A model generated the notes under the pieces. It made no database searches. It was not told the DNA's origin and saw nothing but the letters and a program-made list of their open reading frames with translations. A stretch of DNA of 37,723 nucleotides from a virus: positions 1-37,723 of the IMG/VR virus record IMGVR_UViG_3300035703_000214. The stretch is one strand, 5' to 3'. Made by a program: the position numbers and the translations under genes. Positions within the stretch are counted from its first letter, which is position 1, and each line of letters starts with the position of its first letter. Shown here piece after piece: positions 1 to 7,547 of this stretch.

Positions 1-1
1 T

Positions 2-121
2 CAAACAAGCACCGAAGTAACAAATATGAGTTCTATTTTATTTTGGGACTCAAACACTACAATAACGCAAACGCAGTACAGTGTTTTGGATTCAATCATT
101 AAGCAAATAATCTTAACTTAA
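2..121 (+). CDS. C-terminal fragment of a LamG-like (concanavalin-fold) virion protein, 5' truncated by window edge
   Basis: This frame is open from the window edge to a TAA at 119-121, about 39 residues. Its segment SSILFWDSNTTITQTQ aligns by eye with the C-terminal strand of the LamG-like protein at 29731-30531 (ISVAVYFNSALSDANV), including the following helix before the end of the protein. It is therefore most likely the end of a jelly-roll, lectin-like virion protein, the same family whose N-terminus begins at 37552. An internal ATG at 26 exists but has no convincing ribosome binding site. The frame starting at base 1 is also open (to 102) but gives a less protein-like sequence. Confidence 0.5.
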   Translation, partial: QTSTEVTNMSSILFWDSNTTITQTQYSVLDSIIKQIILT

Positions 122-122
122 A

Positions 123-251
123 ATGCCCCTCCTCCTCATCACCCTCTTGCTCTGCTCCTGCTCGCCAAAGAAGCACACGGAGAACAATGCCCTCCCAGAT
201 TACGGGGAGATGGGGGCGGCCTCTGATGCTGGCAAAGTAAAAAGCGAATGA
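123..251 (+). CDS. Small lipoprotein, 42 aa
   Basis: A short ORF begins one base after the preceding stop and ends in an ATGA overlap with the next gene. The first 15 residues are a hydrophobic signal sequence ending in a lipobox (LCSC, acylated Cys expected at residue 14), followed by a polar tail of about 28 residues. This is a typical small phage lipoprotein and could act as an outer-membrane spanin or a superinfection-exclusion lipoprotein. It sits directly upstream of an XhlA-like membrane protein, which favours a role in lysis or the envelope. No recognisable ribosome binding site is visible, so translation probably depends on coupling. Confidence 0.6.
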   Translation: MPLLLITLLLCSCSPKKHTENNALPDYGEMGAASDAGKVKSE

Positions 252-403
252 GTGCAACGGAAGATCAAGAGACTCCAAGCTGGCGGGACTTTATGGCAAG
301 CCTCAAGTTCTTGGAGGCCGAGGGCTACATAGAGATATTCTATAACGACAAGGGCGAGCAGATGGTTCGGATTGCCCCCGGTGCAGAGAAAGCAAGGCTA
401 TGA
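248..403 (+). CDS. Hypothetical protein, 51 aa
   Basis: This small ORF is joined to both neighbours by ATGA-type overlaps (start at 248 in the previous stop, stop at 401-403 in the next start). The product is soluble and acidic at the N-terminus. A short predicted beta segment around residues 27-45 (EGYIEIFYNDKGEQMVRI) looks like a small folded domain. No family is recognised. Its reality rests mainly on the precise overlaps and its position between a lipoprotein and an XhlA-like protein. Confidence 0.55.
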   Translation: MSATEDQETPSWRDFMASLKFLEAEGYIEIFYNDKGEQMVRIAPGAEKARL

Positions 404-654
404 GTGCAGACCAAGTGGCAGACTTGAGAGAGAGACTCGCCCGAATAGAAGAGAGGCAGGTTAATCTGATTGCGGTTTTAGAGCGTCACACTAGCGAAAT
501 AGCCGAATGGACGGGGAGGATGAACGGCAAGGTGGATACCCTAGAAAGGGATGCCCACACCATCAAAACAAAGTTATGGCTAGTTGCCCTAGTGTCGGGG
601 GCTGTATTCTCTACAATCTGGGAACTAATCAAGGTGCGAGTGTTCCCACGATAA
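400..654 (+). CDS. XhlA-like membrane-anchored coiled-coil protein (holin accessory)
   Basis: 84 residues. Residues 1-57 form an amphipathic heptad-rich helix (ADLRERLARIEERQVNLIAV and on), and residues 58-77 form one hydrophobic membrane segment followed by a short basic tail. This layout (N-terminal coiled coil, C-terminal anchor, 80-90 aa) is that of the XhlA/hemolysin family. In PBSX-type phages that protein works with a holin and endolysin in host lysis. Here it follows a small lipoprotein gene, but the endolysin lies 8 kb away. It could instead be a structural or membrane-attached tail accessory. The family call is moderately sure; the role is inferred. Confidence 0.6.
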   Translation: MSADQVADLRERLARIEERQVNLIAVLERHTSEIAEWTGRMNGKVDTLERDAHTIKTKLWLVALVSGAVFSTIWELIKVRVFPR

Positions 655-655
655 T

Positions 656-676
656 TTGACACAAGCAAAGGAGATT
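656..676 (+). promoter_or_regulatory. Late gene-start cassette (TTGACA...AAAGGAG)
   Basis: TTGACA at 656 is followed by AAAGGAG at 667-673 and an ATG at 677, 21 bases downstream of the TTGACA. The same arrangement recurs before at least six other structural genes. The AGGAG is a strong Shine-Dalgarno. The TTGACA resembles a -35 box, but no -10 box sits at the right distance. Confidence 0.45.
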
Positions 677-712
677 ATGCAAAACACACTTTCTAATGAG
701 GTTTCAATCTAA
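677..712 (+). CDS. Possible 11-aa leader peptide coupled to the tail tube gene
   Basis: ATG at 677 follows the best Shine-Dalgarno in this area (AAAGGAG, 4 bases upstream). It encodes MQNTLSNEVSI and stops with a TAA that shares its last base with the next ATG (TAATG at 710-714). Ribosomes loaded here would be passed directly to the 712 gene, which has no good site of its own. It is either a true leader peptide or the former start of a longer gene. No regulatory sequence within the peptide is recognised. Confidence 0.4.
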   Translation: MQNTLSNEVSI

Positions 713-1059
713 TGCCCGCCGTCACGATTGGCACGACTGGTCTTTCTTTCGGCTTGGTTGCAGAGGCTGGCATTGGATTAGTTCAGAGCTTTTCAGAGGC
801 TCGTAATGTAGAGAAGAACGAAGTTCGTAATAACGCTGGCGATATTGTTGCTGTCGGATACTATAACGCCACGACCTCCTATTCACTCTCGGTTGCTATT
901 ACTGGTGCTTACAATGTAACCGCTGGGGCGGCTCTTGCGGCCTTGGCGAATGCAACCACCCTCGGAACAACTCGCATCGACTCCATCACGCTAAACAAGT
1001 CTAACGATGCGTTTGTGACCCTCGACATCTCGGCTACTGGCTATCCGAACGTAAGCTAA
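712..1059 (+). CDS. Putative tail tube / major tail protein, 115 aa
   Basis: The product is small and beta-rich. The core pattern (VRNNAGDIVAVGYYN, then YSLSVAITG, then an N-D-A-F-V-T-L-D-I strand and a terminal YPNVS) resembles short tail tube-type proteins of environmental siphophages, in which a conserved N..G(D/E).VA..(F/Y)YN strand pair forms the tube wall. Position supports this: it precedes the gpG/gpGT-type chaperone and tape measure genes, where lambda gpV lies. At 115 residues it is short for a tube protein, so a minor tail protein is an alternative. Translation is probably coupled to the 677-712 leader by TAATG. Confidence 0.5.
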   Translation: MPAVTIGTTGLSFGLVAEAGIGLVQSFSEARNVEKNEVRNNAGDIVAVGYYNATTSYSLSVAITGAYNVTAGAALAALANATTLGTTRIDSITLNKSNDAFVTLDISATGYPNVS

Positions 1060-1078
1060 TAGAGGTTCTAATCCTCTA
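1060..1078 (+). other. Small intergenic hairpin
   Basis: TAGAGG (1060-1065) and CCTCTA (1073-1078) can pair around a 7-base loop directly after the stop of the 712 gene. There is no T-tract, so it is not an obvious terminator. It may protect the mRNA end or affect initiation at 1095. Confidence 0.3.
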
Positions 1079-1094
1079 ATGAAATCCTAAACTT

Positions 1095-1469
1095 ATGACC
1101 GAAGCCTATTGGGGAACGACTAACATAAAAGTGGCTAGTGCCGTTGCTTCATTTGGTGCAAAGCCAAGACAGCTAGACCCAGTAACAAGAACGATCAAAG
1201 AGGACGGAAGCACTCAAGCGACATTCTGGTTTGAGGCTGGTACTGCGGAAGAGGCAAGGGCAGAAATGGAACGTACTTGGGCAGAAATGAAAAGTGACCC
1301 AGAAAGCCCTATCCGATATGTCCGTGCCGCTTTAGAGAACCGAGAAACCTTCCTAGGACTGCTTAAAAGGGCTGTGCCTGTTCGTGTGATACAAAGGGGC
1401 GGGCAGACGCTATTGATTTCAGAAAACGCAACGTCAGAGCAAAGAAGGGCAATCCTCAAACACCTATGA
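1095..1469 (+). CDS. Hypothetical tail-module protein, 124 aa
   Basis: The soluble product is 124 aa, with a helical middle (residues about 50-95) and charged residues throughout. It lies between the putative tube gene and the gpG-like chaperone gene, whose start it overlaps (ATGAG at 1466-1470). No family is recognised. Its position, conserved spacing and same-strand overlap suggest a tail assembly factor or minor virion protein. The leader GAAATCCTAAA before the start resembles the one before the 30563 gene. No Shine-Dalgarno is apparent. Confidence 0.6.
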   Translation: MTEAYWGTTNIKVASAVASFGAKPRQLDPVTRTIKEDGSTQATFWFEAGTAEEARAEMERTWAEMKSDPESPIRYVRAALENRETFLGLLKRAVPVRVIQRGGQTLLISENATSEQRRAILKHL

Positions 1470-1846
1470 GCATATCACTAGAAGAAGAACTCAATTCTGC
1501 ATTTATATCCCCCCACAGGGAGTTTATGGGCGATAAACTAGCCCCCTATACTGAAGGCTCAAGATTGTTGCTTTTACAAGTAAGAGATGACAACGATTCG
1601 TCCTTCTACTTTATATGGTCGTTTGTGTTTATCCATATCTTGCTCAATAGAAGCAAAAAGGAAGCCATAAAACTAGCGTGGAACAGGGATTTGTTCAGAG
1701 AGAAGATAATGGAGTACATTGAGGGAAAAACTGAAGCAGACCGAGAGGTTGCAACAACAATTGTTTCCAACATTTTAGACGAAGCCCAGAAGGGCAAAGT
1801 TGATGTTATCCCAGCCCCCCATCAGCCCGACTTGGGAAACGCCTAA
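1466..1846 (+). CDS. Tail assembly chaperone, unshifted product (gpG-like), 126 aa
   Basis: Mostly helical 126-residue protein just before the frameshift extension and tape measure genes, matching the place and size of lambda gpG-type chaperones. These coat the tape measure protein and bring tail tube subunits during tail assembly. The function rests on synteny and on the canonical slippery heptamer GGGAAAC near the 3' end (1834-1840), four codons before the TAA. Residues 1-120 are common to this and the frameshifted product. The start overlaps the preceding stop. Confidence 0.65.
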   Translation: MSISLEEELNSAFISPHREFMGDKLAPYTEGSRLLLLQVRDDNDSSFYFIWSFVFIHILLNRSKKEAIKLAWNRDLFREKIMEYIEGKTEADREVATTIVSNILDEAQKGKVDVIPAPHQPDLGNA

Positions 1847-2052
1847 CGCCAGCGGGAACAGCAAGTTTCGTGTTCTCGTTGGCAGAACGAACCGGGTGGG
1901 GCATAGATTATATCTTATGGGACATTCCTTTAGCCCTAATCACGCAAGCAACCCACACTTACCTATGGCAAAATGGGGTGAAGTGTAGGCGGGTGCTTAC
2001 AGAGATTGGCGAGGATAGGGCAAACCTAGAGAGGCTATTGGGCTTAACATAG
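1466..2052 (+). CDS. Tail assembly chaperone, -1 frameshift product (gpGT-like), about 195 aa
   Basis: A -1 slip on G GGA AAC (1834-1840), in the zero frame of the 1466 gene, carries translation past the TAA at 1844-1846 into an open frame ending at 2052. That adds about 70 residues. The extension contains WGIDYILWDIPLALITQATH, a pattern typical of the T part of phage GT chaperones (a W..DY...(E/D)(M/I)P motif near the end). Frame +1 is closed by a TGA at 1801, so the shift must occur between 1804 and 1844, which brackets the heptamer. Lambda uses GGGAAAG at the same place. The ratio of the two products usually sets correct tail assembly. The extension lacks its own good start; the alternatives are GTG at 1870 or an overlapping gene. 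Confidence 0.7.
1834..1840 (+). other. Programmed -1 frameshift slippery site GGGAAAC
   Basis: A canonical X XXY YYZ heptamer in the zero frame (G GGA AAC), followed after one codon by the stop. The A- and P-site tRNAs can re-pair in the -1 frame. No obvious strong downstream stem was identified by eye, as is also true of lambda. Confidence 0.7.
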
Positions 2053-2062
2053 AGCAAAGAAT

Positions 2063-2851
2063 ATGATTACCGTGGAGCTATTAAACCAAGCCAAGTTTGT
2101 CCACAAACTGCAACAATATCAGCAGGCATCTAAAAAGAATATGGCTGATGTGATAAATCAAAAGCTAGGGGATGTTGCTGTTACTGCCATAGGAACTACC
2201 TACCGAACTAACGCCGCACAGATAGCGTCAGAACTGCAACGAGTTGAGGGGCAAGTTGTGACCAAGAAAGTTTTTAAGCCATTTGGCCTTACAAAGTCTG
2301 GCAAGGTTAAGAAGCGGAAGATTGGTGAATATGTAGTAGGGTATAAGGCAAAATCAGTAAGTTATGTTGGAACATATAAGCTAGTGAATTGGTTGCTAAA
2401 AAATAGAGGGCTGGCAACGCTGGGAAAGACAAAGCAGGGAACTGGTGGGCTTGGTATGGGCAACACACCCGGCACGATTGGAGCATTAGCTAGAAGGCTA
2501 GTGGCTGGTAGGAAGCGATCTATTAACTACATTAGGAACGGATGGGCGGCGGCGGCTTCTGTGTTTGGAAAAAGGGCAAGCCTTACTAGGGGTGATTATA
2601 GCCAAAAAGCAATTCAAAGACTTGGTGGTGGAACAAAGGCCGACAGCAAGAAAAGCCAAATGGAAGGCATTATCTTTAATCGTGCTGGTGACCTTGACAC
2701 AAGATATTACCCAGTAAGGAAAAGGGCTATTTCTGGTGCAGTTAAGGTGGGAATGCCGGGTCTTAAAATGGCTATTGAAAAGGTTATGAAAGATATGAAT
2801 GTTTATCTTGCCCGAAAGAACAAAGAAGCAAGTGACAAGCTGAAATTGTAA
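2063..2851 (+). CDS. Hypothetical tail/virion protein, 262 aa
   Basis: Basic, lysine-rich 262-residue protein between the GT chaperone and the tape measure. The N-terminal 55 residues are helical; a glycine-rich middle (about residues 125-150) precedes a helical stretch (ALARRLVAGRKRSINYIRNG), and the C-terminus is helical. No family is recognised. Position suggests a virion morphogenesis or minor tail protein. The leader TTAACATAGAG 19 bases before the ATG is a weaker form of the TTGACA gene-start cassette seen before other structural genes. Confidence 0.65.
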   Translation: MITVELLNQAKFVHKLQQYQQASKKNMADVINQKLGDVAVTAIGTTYRTNAAQIASELQRVEGQVVTKKVFKPFGLTKSGKVKKRKIGEYVVGYKAKSVSYVGTYKLVNWLLKNRGLATLGKTKQGTGGLGMGNTPGTIGALARRLVAGRKRSINYIRNGWAAAASVFGKRASLTRGDYSQKAIQRLGGGTKADSKKSQMEGIIFNRAGDLDTRYYPVRKRAISGAVKVGMPGLKMAIEKVMKDMNVYLARKNKEASDKLKL

Positions 2852-2852
2852 T

Positions 2853-4277
2853 ATGGCAGACGCAACACAAGAATTAACGCTACGAGTCCGAGGGGATAAT
2901 AGCGGAGTAGATAAGGCAGTTGCAGGGACAGAAAGGGCAGTAAAAAGCCTTTCTGTTAGCGGTCAGAGGGCTGGTGTAGCGTTTAAGAACTTTAGCCGTA
3001 ATTTGGCAGAGGCTAGGAATGCAAGCGATGTGGCTTCTTCGGCGGCTGAAAGCCTTACGCAGATTGTCGGCAAATCTTTGATGGGGGCAGTAGCGATTGG
3101 TGCGGTCAAGATATTCACAGACCAAGTCAATCGGATGGGGGAGATGCTCAAGGAGACAGCAACAAACGCCCAGAAGTCTTTTGATGATATAGAAAAAGCA
3201 GGGCAAGCGATGAGCCTATCAGAAGCCATCGCCCAAACCTCTGCCATTGATGCGAACATTACCTCCATCAATAACAAGCTAACAGAACTTAACCGAAGCC
3301 CATTCCAAAACTTTATAGCTGGTGCAACTGGGGCGAAGGCAGAGCTTGAGGCATTAGTTAAAACCAATCAAAGATTAAGAGATGTGAAACTTGCCGAGGG
3401 ACTGGCAAGCGAAAATGCTAATGACGAGTTGATGTCTGGCCTAGACGCAGAGGAAAAGAAACTGCGTGATATTGATAATGAATACAGAAAAAGACAGAAG
3501 CTCGCACAAACCATAACAGACCCACAAGCCTCTGCCTCATTTAAGAAAGATGCTGGCGAGATAATGGCAAGGCAACGCAACGCCATTCTAACCAAACAAG
3601 CCAAAGATAGAGCAGAATCTCAAATCAAATTCGACAAGATGGTTTTTGATGCCGAACAAAAGCTGGCAGACCAAGCAGAGGCTAGGGAGAAAAAGACAGA
3701 GCAAGAGCGAGTGCAGAGAAGGATAGACAACAACAACCGCATCTATCGTGAGGAACGCTACAACACAGACGAAAAGATTAAGATGGACACCGATGCTGAC
3801 GATAGGGCTTTTCAGCGTCTTGTCCGTAATGCGTATCGGGCTAGGGAGGAACAGAAGAAGGCTCAACAAACAGCTACCGATGTTTCTGGTGGAGTTCTTG
3901 GTGCAAGCAGGGCTGGGCGACAAGCCCTCGATGTAGCGAGAAAACAAAGAGAGCAACAACTAAAAACAGAAAACTTCAAGACTGCCCAAAAGATTGCACC
4001 AACTCAAAGGGATAGGGAGAAGATGGCCGCCCAACAAGTTGCAGGGGAGATGCCGTCATTGGCAGAGAGAATCCAAGGAGGCATAACTGGTGTTGACCCA
4101 TCCCAACTTGCAAGAGATGCGGCGGCCAGTAAGTTTGAAAAAGACAGGGCATTTACAAAAGGTGGTGCAACTGCATCTGGCAAGCTTGGAGAAGAACAAA
4201 GCAGTTTGGGTAACGAGACGCTACAAGCATTAAAGACTCTTGTTGATCTAATCCAATCTGGAACGGTGGTAAAATAA
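2853..4277 (+). CDS. Tape measure protein (short), 474 aa
   Basis: The sequence is long, helical and Ala/Gln/Lys-rich. It begins with a short beta start (QELTLRVRGDNSGVDKAV), typical of tape measure N-termini, where D-(N/T)-SG-(V/L)-.KA marks the repeat that binds the tail end. One hydrophobic segment lies at about residues 66-92. The rest is a heptad-rich coiled coil (residues about 110-340). It follows the frameshifted chaperone as in lambda-like phages. Tape length generally scales at about 0.15 nm per residue, so a tail of roughly 70 nm is inferred. No peptidase or lysozyme domain is visible. Confidence 0.75.
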   Translation: MADATQELTLRVRGDNSGVDKAVAGTERAVKSLSVSGQRAGVAFKNFSRNLAEARNASDVASSAAESLTQIVGKSLMGAVAIGAVKIFTDQVNRMGEMLKETATNAQKSFDDIEKAGQAMSLSEAIAQTSAIDANITSINNKLTELNRSPFQNFIAGATGAKAELEALVKTNQRLRDVKLAEGLASENANDELMSGLDAEEKKLRDIDNEYRKRQKLAQTITDPQASASFKKDAGEIMARQRNAILTKQAKDRAESQIKFDKMVFDAEQKLADQAEAREKKTEQERVQRRIDNNNRIYREERYNTDEKIKMDTDADDRAFQRLVRNAYRAREEQKKAQQTATDVSGGVLGASRAGRQALDVARKQREQQLKTENFKTAQKIAPTQRDREKMAAQQVAGEMPSLAERIQGGITGVDPSQLARDAAASKFEKDRAFTKGGATASGKLGEEQSSLGNETLQALKTLVDLIQSGTVVK

Positions 4278-4278
4278 T

Positions 4279-4932
4279 ATGGCATTTGCAATCGTTGGTT
4301 CATCGCTTAATTCCTCAACGACAGCAAAGGTTTTGCAAAGACAGAACCTCAACAAAGAGCCTAATGGCCTAGAGACAATCATAGAGGCTTACGCAATTGC
4401 AACAGCAAACAGAGACACGATTGTTCCAGAAAAGAACACGCCTCATTCTGTTTTCTCATCGCTTAAAAAATACCCACGAATGGTCGTAGAGTCTGTAACC
4501 ACAGAGGAACAAGATGGAGGCATCACTCAAATGCTTGTTACCTATGTTGGGCTAACAACAAGCACTTTGCCACCACCAATTGTAAGACTAATCCCAACAG
4601 TTGGTGCTGGTATATATGGGCCACCCCTAACGATTGAGGCAGAATTTGTGACTGATGTTAACGAAACGGATTTTATTAAGGGAAACATCAATGCTACTGC
4701 ATCCATTAAACTTGGGAACATTAGCTTTGGTACGGTCAATCAAATGCCACCATTTATCAATGGAACACAAATGCCAGCAAATCCAAGACCCGCTGGTGCA
4801 GTTCGTAGGGCTGGTGCTTTTGGTCAGTATTTTGGCTATTGTGTAGAGGCATTCAGTTGTGAAAGAAGGGGGCTATTTCTTATTGCCCGAACAACATACA
4901 TAGAGAAGGAAGGACTATTCAGAATAGTTTAA
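4279..4932 (+). CDS. Distal tail / minor structural protein, 217 aa
   Basis: Starts one base after the tape measure stop. It is rich in beta strands, Thr, Pro and Gly (for example TLPPPIVRLIPTVGAGIYGP) and ends with a Cys-containing strand region. In siphophages the genes after the tape measure encode distal tail, hub and fibre proteins, so a baseplate or tail-tip role is inferred. No named family is recognised. Confidence 0.6.
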   Translation: MAFAIVGSSLNSSTTAKVLQRQNLNKEPNGLETIIEAYAIATANRDTIVPEKNTPHSVFSSLKKYPRMVVESVTTEEQDGGITQMLVTYVGLTTSTLPPPIVRLIPTVGAGIYGPPLTIEAEFVTDVNETDFIKGNINATASIKLGNISFGTVNQMPPFINGTQMPANPRPAGAVRRAGAFGQYFGYCVEAFSCERRGLFLIARTTYIEKEGLFRIV

Positions 4933-4938
4933 TGCTTT

Positions 4939-5190
4939 ATGAGAGAAAACCAATTAAACGAGCTTCAAGGAACATCAATTCTCACGAAGTCTTTTTTCAA
5001 CAGATTGATTAGAAGAATTGAATGCACAAAACCAATCGCAGGAGATGGAATTGAAATATCAGAAAAAGATAATGGATTTCAAATTTCTACGGCTTCTACG
5101 GCTGTATCTGGATTTACACCAATTACTCTCAATGTTTGCTCTGGATTGGATCAAATTAGAATTGAAGTTCTTGGCCGAATTTTAGATTGA
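4939..5190 (+). CDS. Hypothetical small tail-tip protein, 83 aa
   Basis: 83 residues: a helical N-terminus (about 1-30) followed by short beta strands (GDGIEISEKDNGFQIS). That strand pattern resembles the trimeric fibre connector segments (GxGIxIS...G..I) of phage tail fibres. It lies between two tail proteins and is probably a virion component. The gene is AT-richer than the next one. Its stop TGA lies inside the TTGACA cassette of the next gene. Confidence 0.55.
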   Translation: MRENQLNELQGTSILTKSFFNRLIRRIECTKPIAGDGIEISEKDNGFQISTASTAVSGFTPITLNVCSGLDQIRIEVLGRILD

Positions 5191-5207
5191 CATAAGAGGA
5201 CACTTAA
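5187..5207 (+). promoter_or_regulatory. Late gene-start cassette TTGACATAAGAGG
   Basis: TTGACATAAGAGG at 5187-5199 stands 21 bases before the ATG at 5208. The identical 13-mer precedes the 34982 gene. The TGA in it is the stop codon of the preceding gene; AGAGGA is a fair Shine-Dalgarno. Confidence 0.5.
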
Positions 5208-6848
5208 ATGGCTCAATCTCTAGACATCTACATTGACACAACCAATGGAAACCTAGTGGCCGCTGGGTCGGCTAGGAACGGGACGCTCCCCACCCTTACT
5301 CGCAACGACTCCTACAACCTTCGAGTTCGCTTGCAAGAGAGAGATACCGAGGGATTCCTTCGAGATTTAGATTTAACTGGTTCTTCAATTAAGCTGGGCA
5401 TCGGTGGGATTGATGGCGACCCAACGGACGGACAATTTCGGCTTGTTCTTAATAGCATTACATCATCGGCCATCTCTTTCAACGCAACGACTACCCAAGT
5501 CTATAACGCCATTTCTGCAATCGCTAGTTCTGGCGTTGGAGTAACGACTTATGGTAATGAAAATTTTGCCTACCTCATCACTTCCGCAACCCTCAACACG
5601 GCTATGTCTTTTGGGGGCGATGCCTTTACCCTTTTTCCAACTAGCTCGGTTCTTGTAAGTACTCGCAGATTTCCAACCGCATCAGTTGCCGCCCAACAAA
5701 TCATTCGTCTTGTTCGCAACCCCGCCGTGTATTCAGATACATTCGTTGCATCTCCTACCGCTGGGGTTGTGTCGCTTACAAAAATTCAAGATGGCTCTTC
5801 TACGCAGAATGAAACCTATGATTTGGCCGTTGGTTCTGACGCAGAGGGGGGCTCGGTTGTTCTTAACTTTGGTGCTAACTCAACAACAGCCATTCCAGTT
5901 GGTGCAACTGCGGCTAGCTTCCAAGAAGCCCTCACATCAATCACGGCGATAAGCAACGGAAACATAAGCGTTGATGTTGGAAACAATGCGGGGAACTATT
6001 CGATCTCTTTTGTTCGCAACCTTGGCCTAACCAACATCACAACTGCCCTCACTCTGGATGCGAGCGGAGTTATCTTCGGCAACTTCTTGCAGACAACCGT
6101 GACGATGGCAACTGCTGAACTGGACGAACTATTTGCCGAAGACGGAACAGATACAATCTCGCCCAAACTTGAGGTTGAGCTAACACAAAATGGCAATCCC
6201 AAGACGGTTCTGCAAACCGATGTAACCGTTCGCCGTGATTTGATTACGAGTGGTAGTGCCGTTCCCGCCGCCCAAGCCAGCTACCTTACTGCCGCCGAGA
6301 GTTTCGCCGCCTTTGTTCGCAACTCAACAACTGGTGTAAATTCAACAGCCAGAGGGCTTGCTGATTCTTCTGCCGTAACCTCTGTTAATTTCGGGGCAAG
6401 GACTCTAAACAATAGTGCTGGAACACAAGTAGTTTCCTATGGTGCTGGGTTGGCCTTTGCAAATACCCCTATGGGATTCTATGGGACAACGGTTACAGCC
6501 CAACCCGCAAACATCAATGTCGTTTCTGGTTTAATCAATACTGGCCTTATTGCAAATGGGACAACCTACGGAGTGCTTCCGCAATCTCCTCGGACGCTCA
6601 CCACGACTGCCTCAATTAACTTCGGCCTAGTGAACTCAAACTCAACAGTATCAAGCCAAGTCACAGTCACAGGATGCACCCTCAACGACATCGTGCTTCT
6701 CGGCCTACCCCCTGCCGTGTGCCAAGGATTATCGTTCTTTGGTCATGTTACAACAGGAAGCGTGGTGGAGGTCGATGCGGTCAATGCGACCAACGGCAAC
6801 ATCACCCAATCCTCGCAAACCTACCGAATCACCGTCATCGGTTATTAG
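5208..6848 (+). CDS. Tail fibre-like protein, 546 aa
   Basis: The beta-rich, Ser/Thr/Asn-rich protein has low Lys content. The N-terminal 150 residues resemble phage baseplate attachment domains (LVRNDSYNLRVRL-type strands). The middle carries two similar beta segments with an FxxAL..I..I pattern (about residues 90-115 and 225-260), suggesting internal duplication. The C-terminal 80 residues (INFGLVNSNSTVSSQ through a terminal TYRITVIGY) match a beta-sandwich domain common at the C-termini of environmental phage fibre proteins. It probably forms a host-contacting fibre or tip. The start is set by the cassette ending at 5207. Confidence 0.65.
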   Translation: MAQSLDIYIDTTNGNLVAAGSARNGTLPTLTRNDSYNLRVRLQERDTEGFLRDLDLTGSSIKLGIGGIDGDPTDGQFRLVLNSITSSAISFNATTTQVYNAISAIASSGVGVTTYGNENFAYLITSATLNTAMSFGGDAFTLFPTSSVLVSTRRFPTASVAAQQIIRLVRNPAVYSDTFVASPTAGVVSLTKIQDGSSTQNETYDLAVGSDAEGGSVVLNFGANSTTAIPVGATAASFQEALTSITAISNGNISVDVGNNAGNYSISFVRNLGLTNITTALTLDASGVIFGNFLQTTVTMATAELDELFAEDGTDTISPKLEVELTQNGNPKTVLQTDVTVRRDLITSGSAVPAAQASYLTAAESFAAFVRNSTTGVNSTARGLADSSAVTSVNFGARTLNNSAGTQVVSYGAGLAFANTPMGFYGTTVTAQPANINVVSGLINTGLIANGTTYGVLPQSPRTLTTTASINFGLVNSNSTVSSQVTVTGCTLNDIVLLGLPPAVCQGLSFFGHVTTGSVVEVDAVNATNGNITQSSQTYRITVIGY

Positions 6849-6854
6849 GCCGAG

Positions 6855-6866
6855 AGCCGAAAGGCT
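6855..6866 (+). other. Hairpin with GNRA-type loop at the start of the 6870 gene
   Basis: AGCC (6855-6858) pairs with GGCT (6863-6866) around a GAAA tetraloop, three bases before the ATG at 6870. The only Shine-Dalgarno-like bases (AAAGG) are in the loop and 3' arm, so the hairpin could modulate initiation. Confidence 0.35.
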
Positions 6867-6869
6867 GAA

Positions 6870-7547
6870 ATGGCATATACTCTTGCGGCAAATCTTAATC
6901 TTACAAATAAGCCCTGCTGTTCAGAAAACCCTTGCCAGCCTTGTTATAGTGTATCAATAGACGCAGAGTATTCATTTGAATGGAGTGATGTAGACCCAGA
7001 GACTAATGTTGGAACTACTCAATACTCAATAACTAAATTAAAAGGAGGGGCTACAATTTGCCCCGGTGATGGCAACACAATTAGCATTATTAAAGACTGT
7101 ATAACTGAAGGATATATTCGCACTGAATTTGCAGAGAATTATTTATGTTGCGGCGGGAATCTTGCCTTCATAAGAAACATTATATTCGATCTCTGTGATG
7201 AAGAAGAAACTTGTTCTTGTCTGGGAGATTTTACTGAAAACTTTCATTTTAATAAGGTTGGCGGGAGTGTTGCTGTTGGATTTACACCAACACTTCTTGA
7301 AAATGGAAAGTATAGTTTTAGCGTAGATTCCATTTTGTTTCAATCTGAACAAGTGAACACTTGGAGCAAACAGATAAACGCCAGAAATACCGGGATTTTA
7401 GAGTTCACTCAAGCCTATGGTTCGCCTCAATCTATAACACTTTATAATCAAATATATGGTGATAATATAACCATAGGAAGTGCATCATTTTCTGGAACAA
7501 TGGATGTTGGGGAAATAGTGTGTAGCATATGTAATGATGATCAATGA
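6870..7547 (+). CDS. Cysteine-rich virion-module protein, 225 aa
   Basis: The 225-residue protein has about fifteen cysteines, many in pairs (KPCCSENPCQPC near the N-terminus, CCGG around residue 92, CSCLG around residue 112, CSIC near the end). This suggests disulphides or metal binding. The remaining sequence is beta-rich and polar. No family is recognised. Position after the fibre-like gene and before a zinc-ribbon gene suggests a tail-tip or receptor-contact protein. It is visibly AT-richer than the 5208 gene, which could reflect horizontal exchange of host-range genes. Confidence 0.6.
   Translation: MAYTLAANLNLTNKPCCSENPCQPCYSVSIDAEYSFEWSDVDPETNVGTTQYSITKLKGGATICPGDGNTISIIKDCITEGYIRTEFAENYLCCGGNLAFIRNIIFDLCDEEETCSCLGDFTENFHFNKVGGSVAVGFTPTLLENGKYSFSVDSILFQSEQVNTWSKQINARNTGILEFTQAYGSPQSITLYNQIYGDNITIGSASFSGTMDVGEIVCSICNDDQ

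Noticed and set aside
1800-1988. 62-aa ORF starting at 1800 as a separate gene
   Set aside because: This frame is neither the chaperone nor its -1 extension, and it has no family pattern; the frameshift explains the region.
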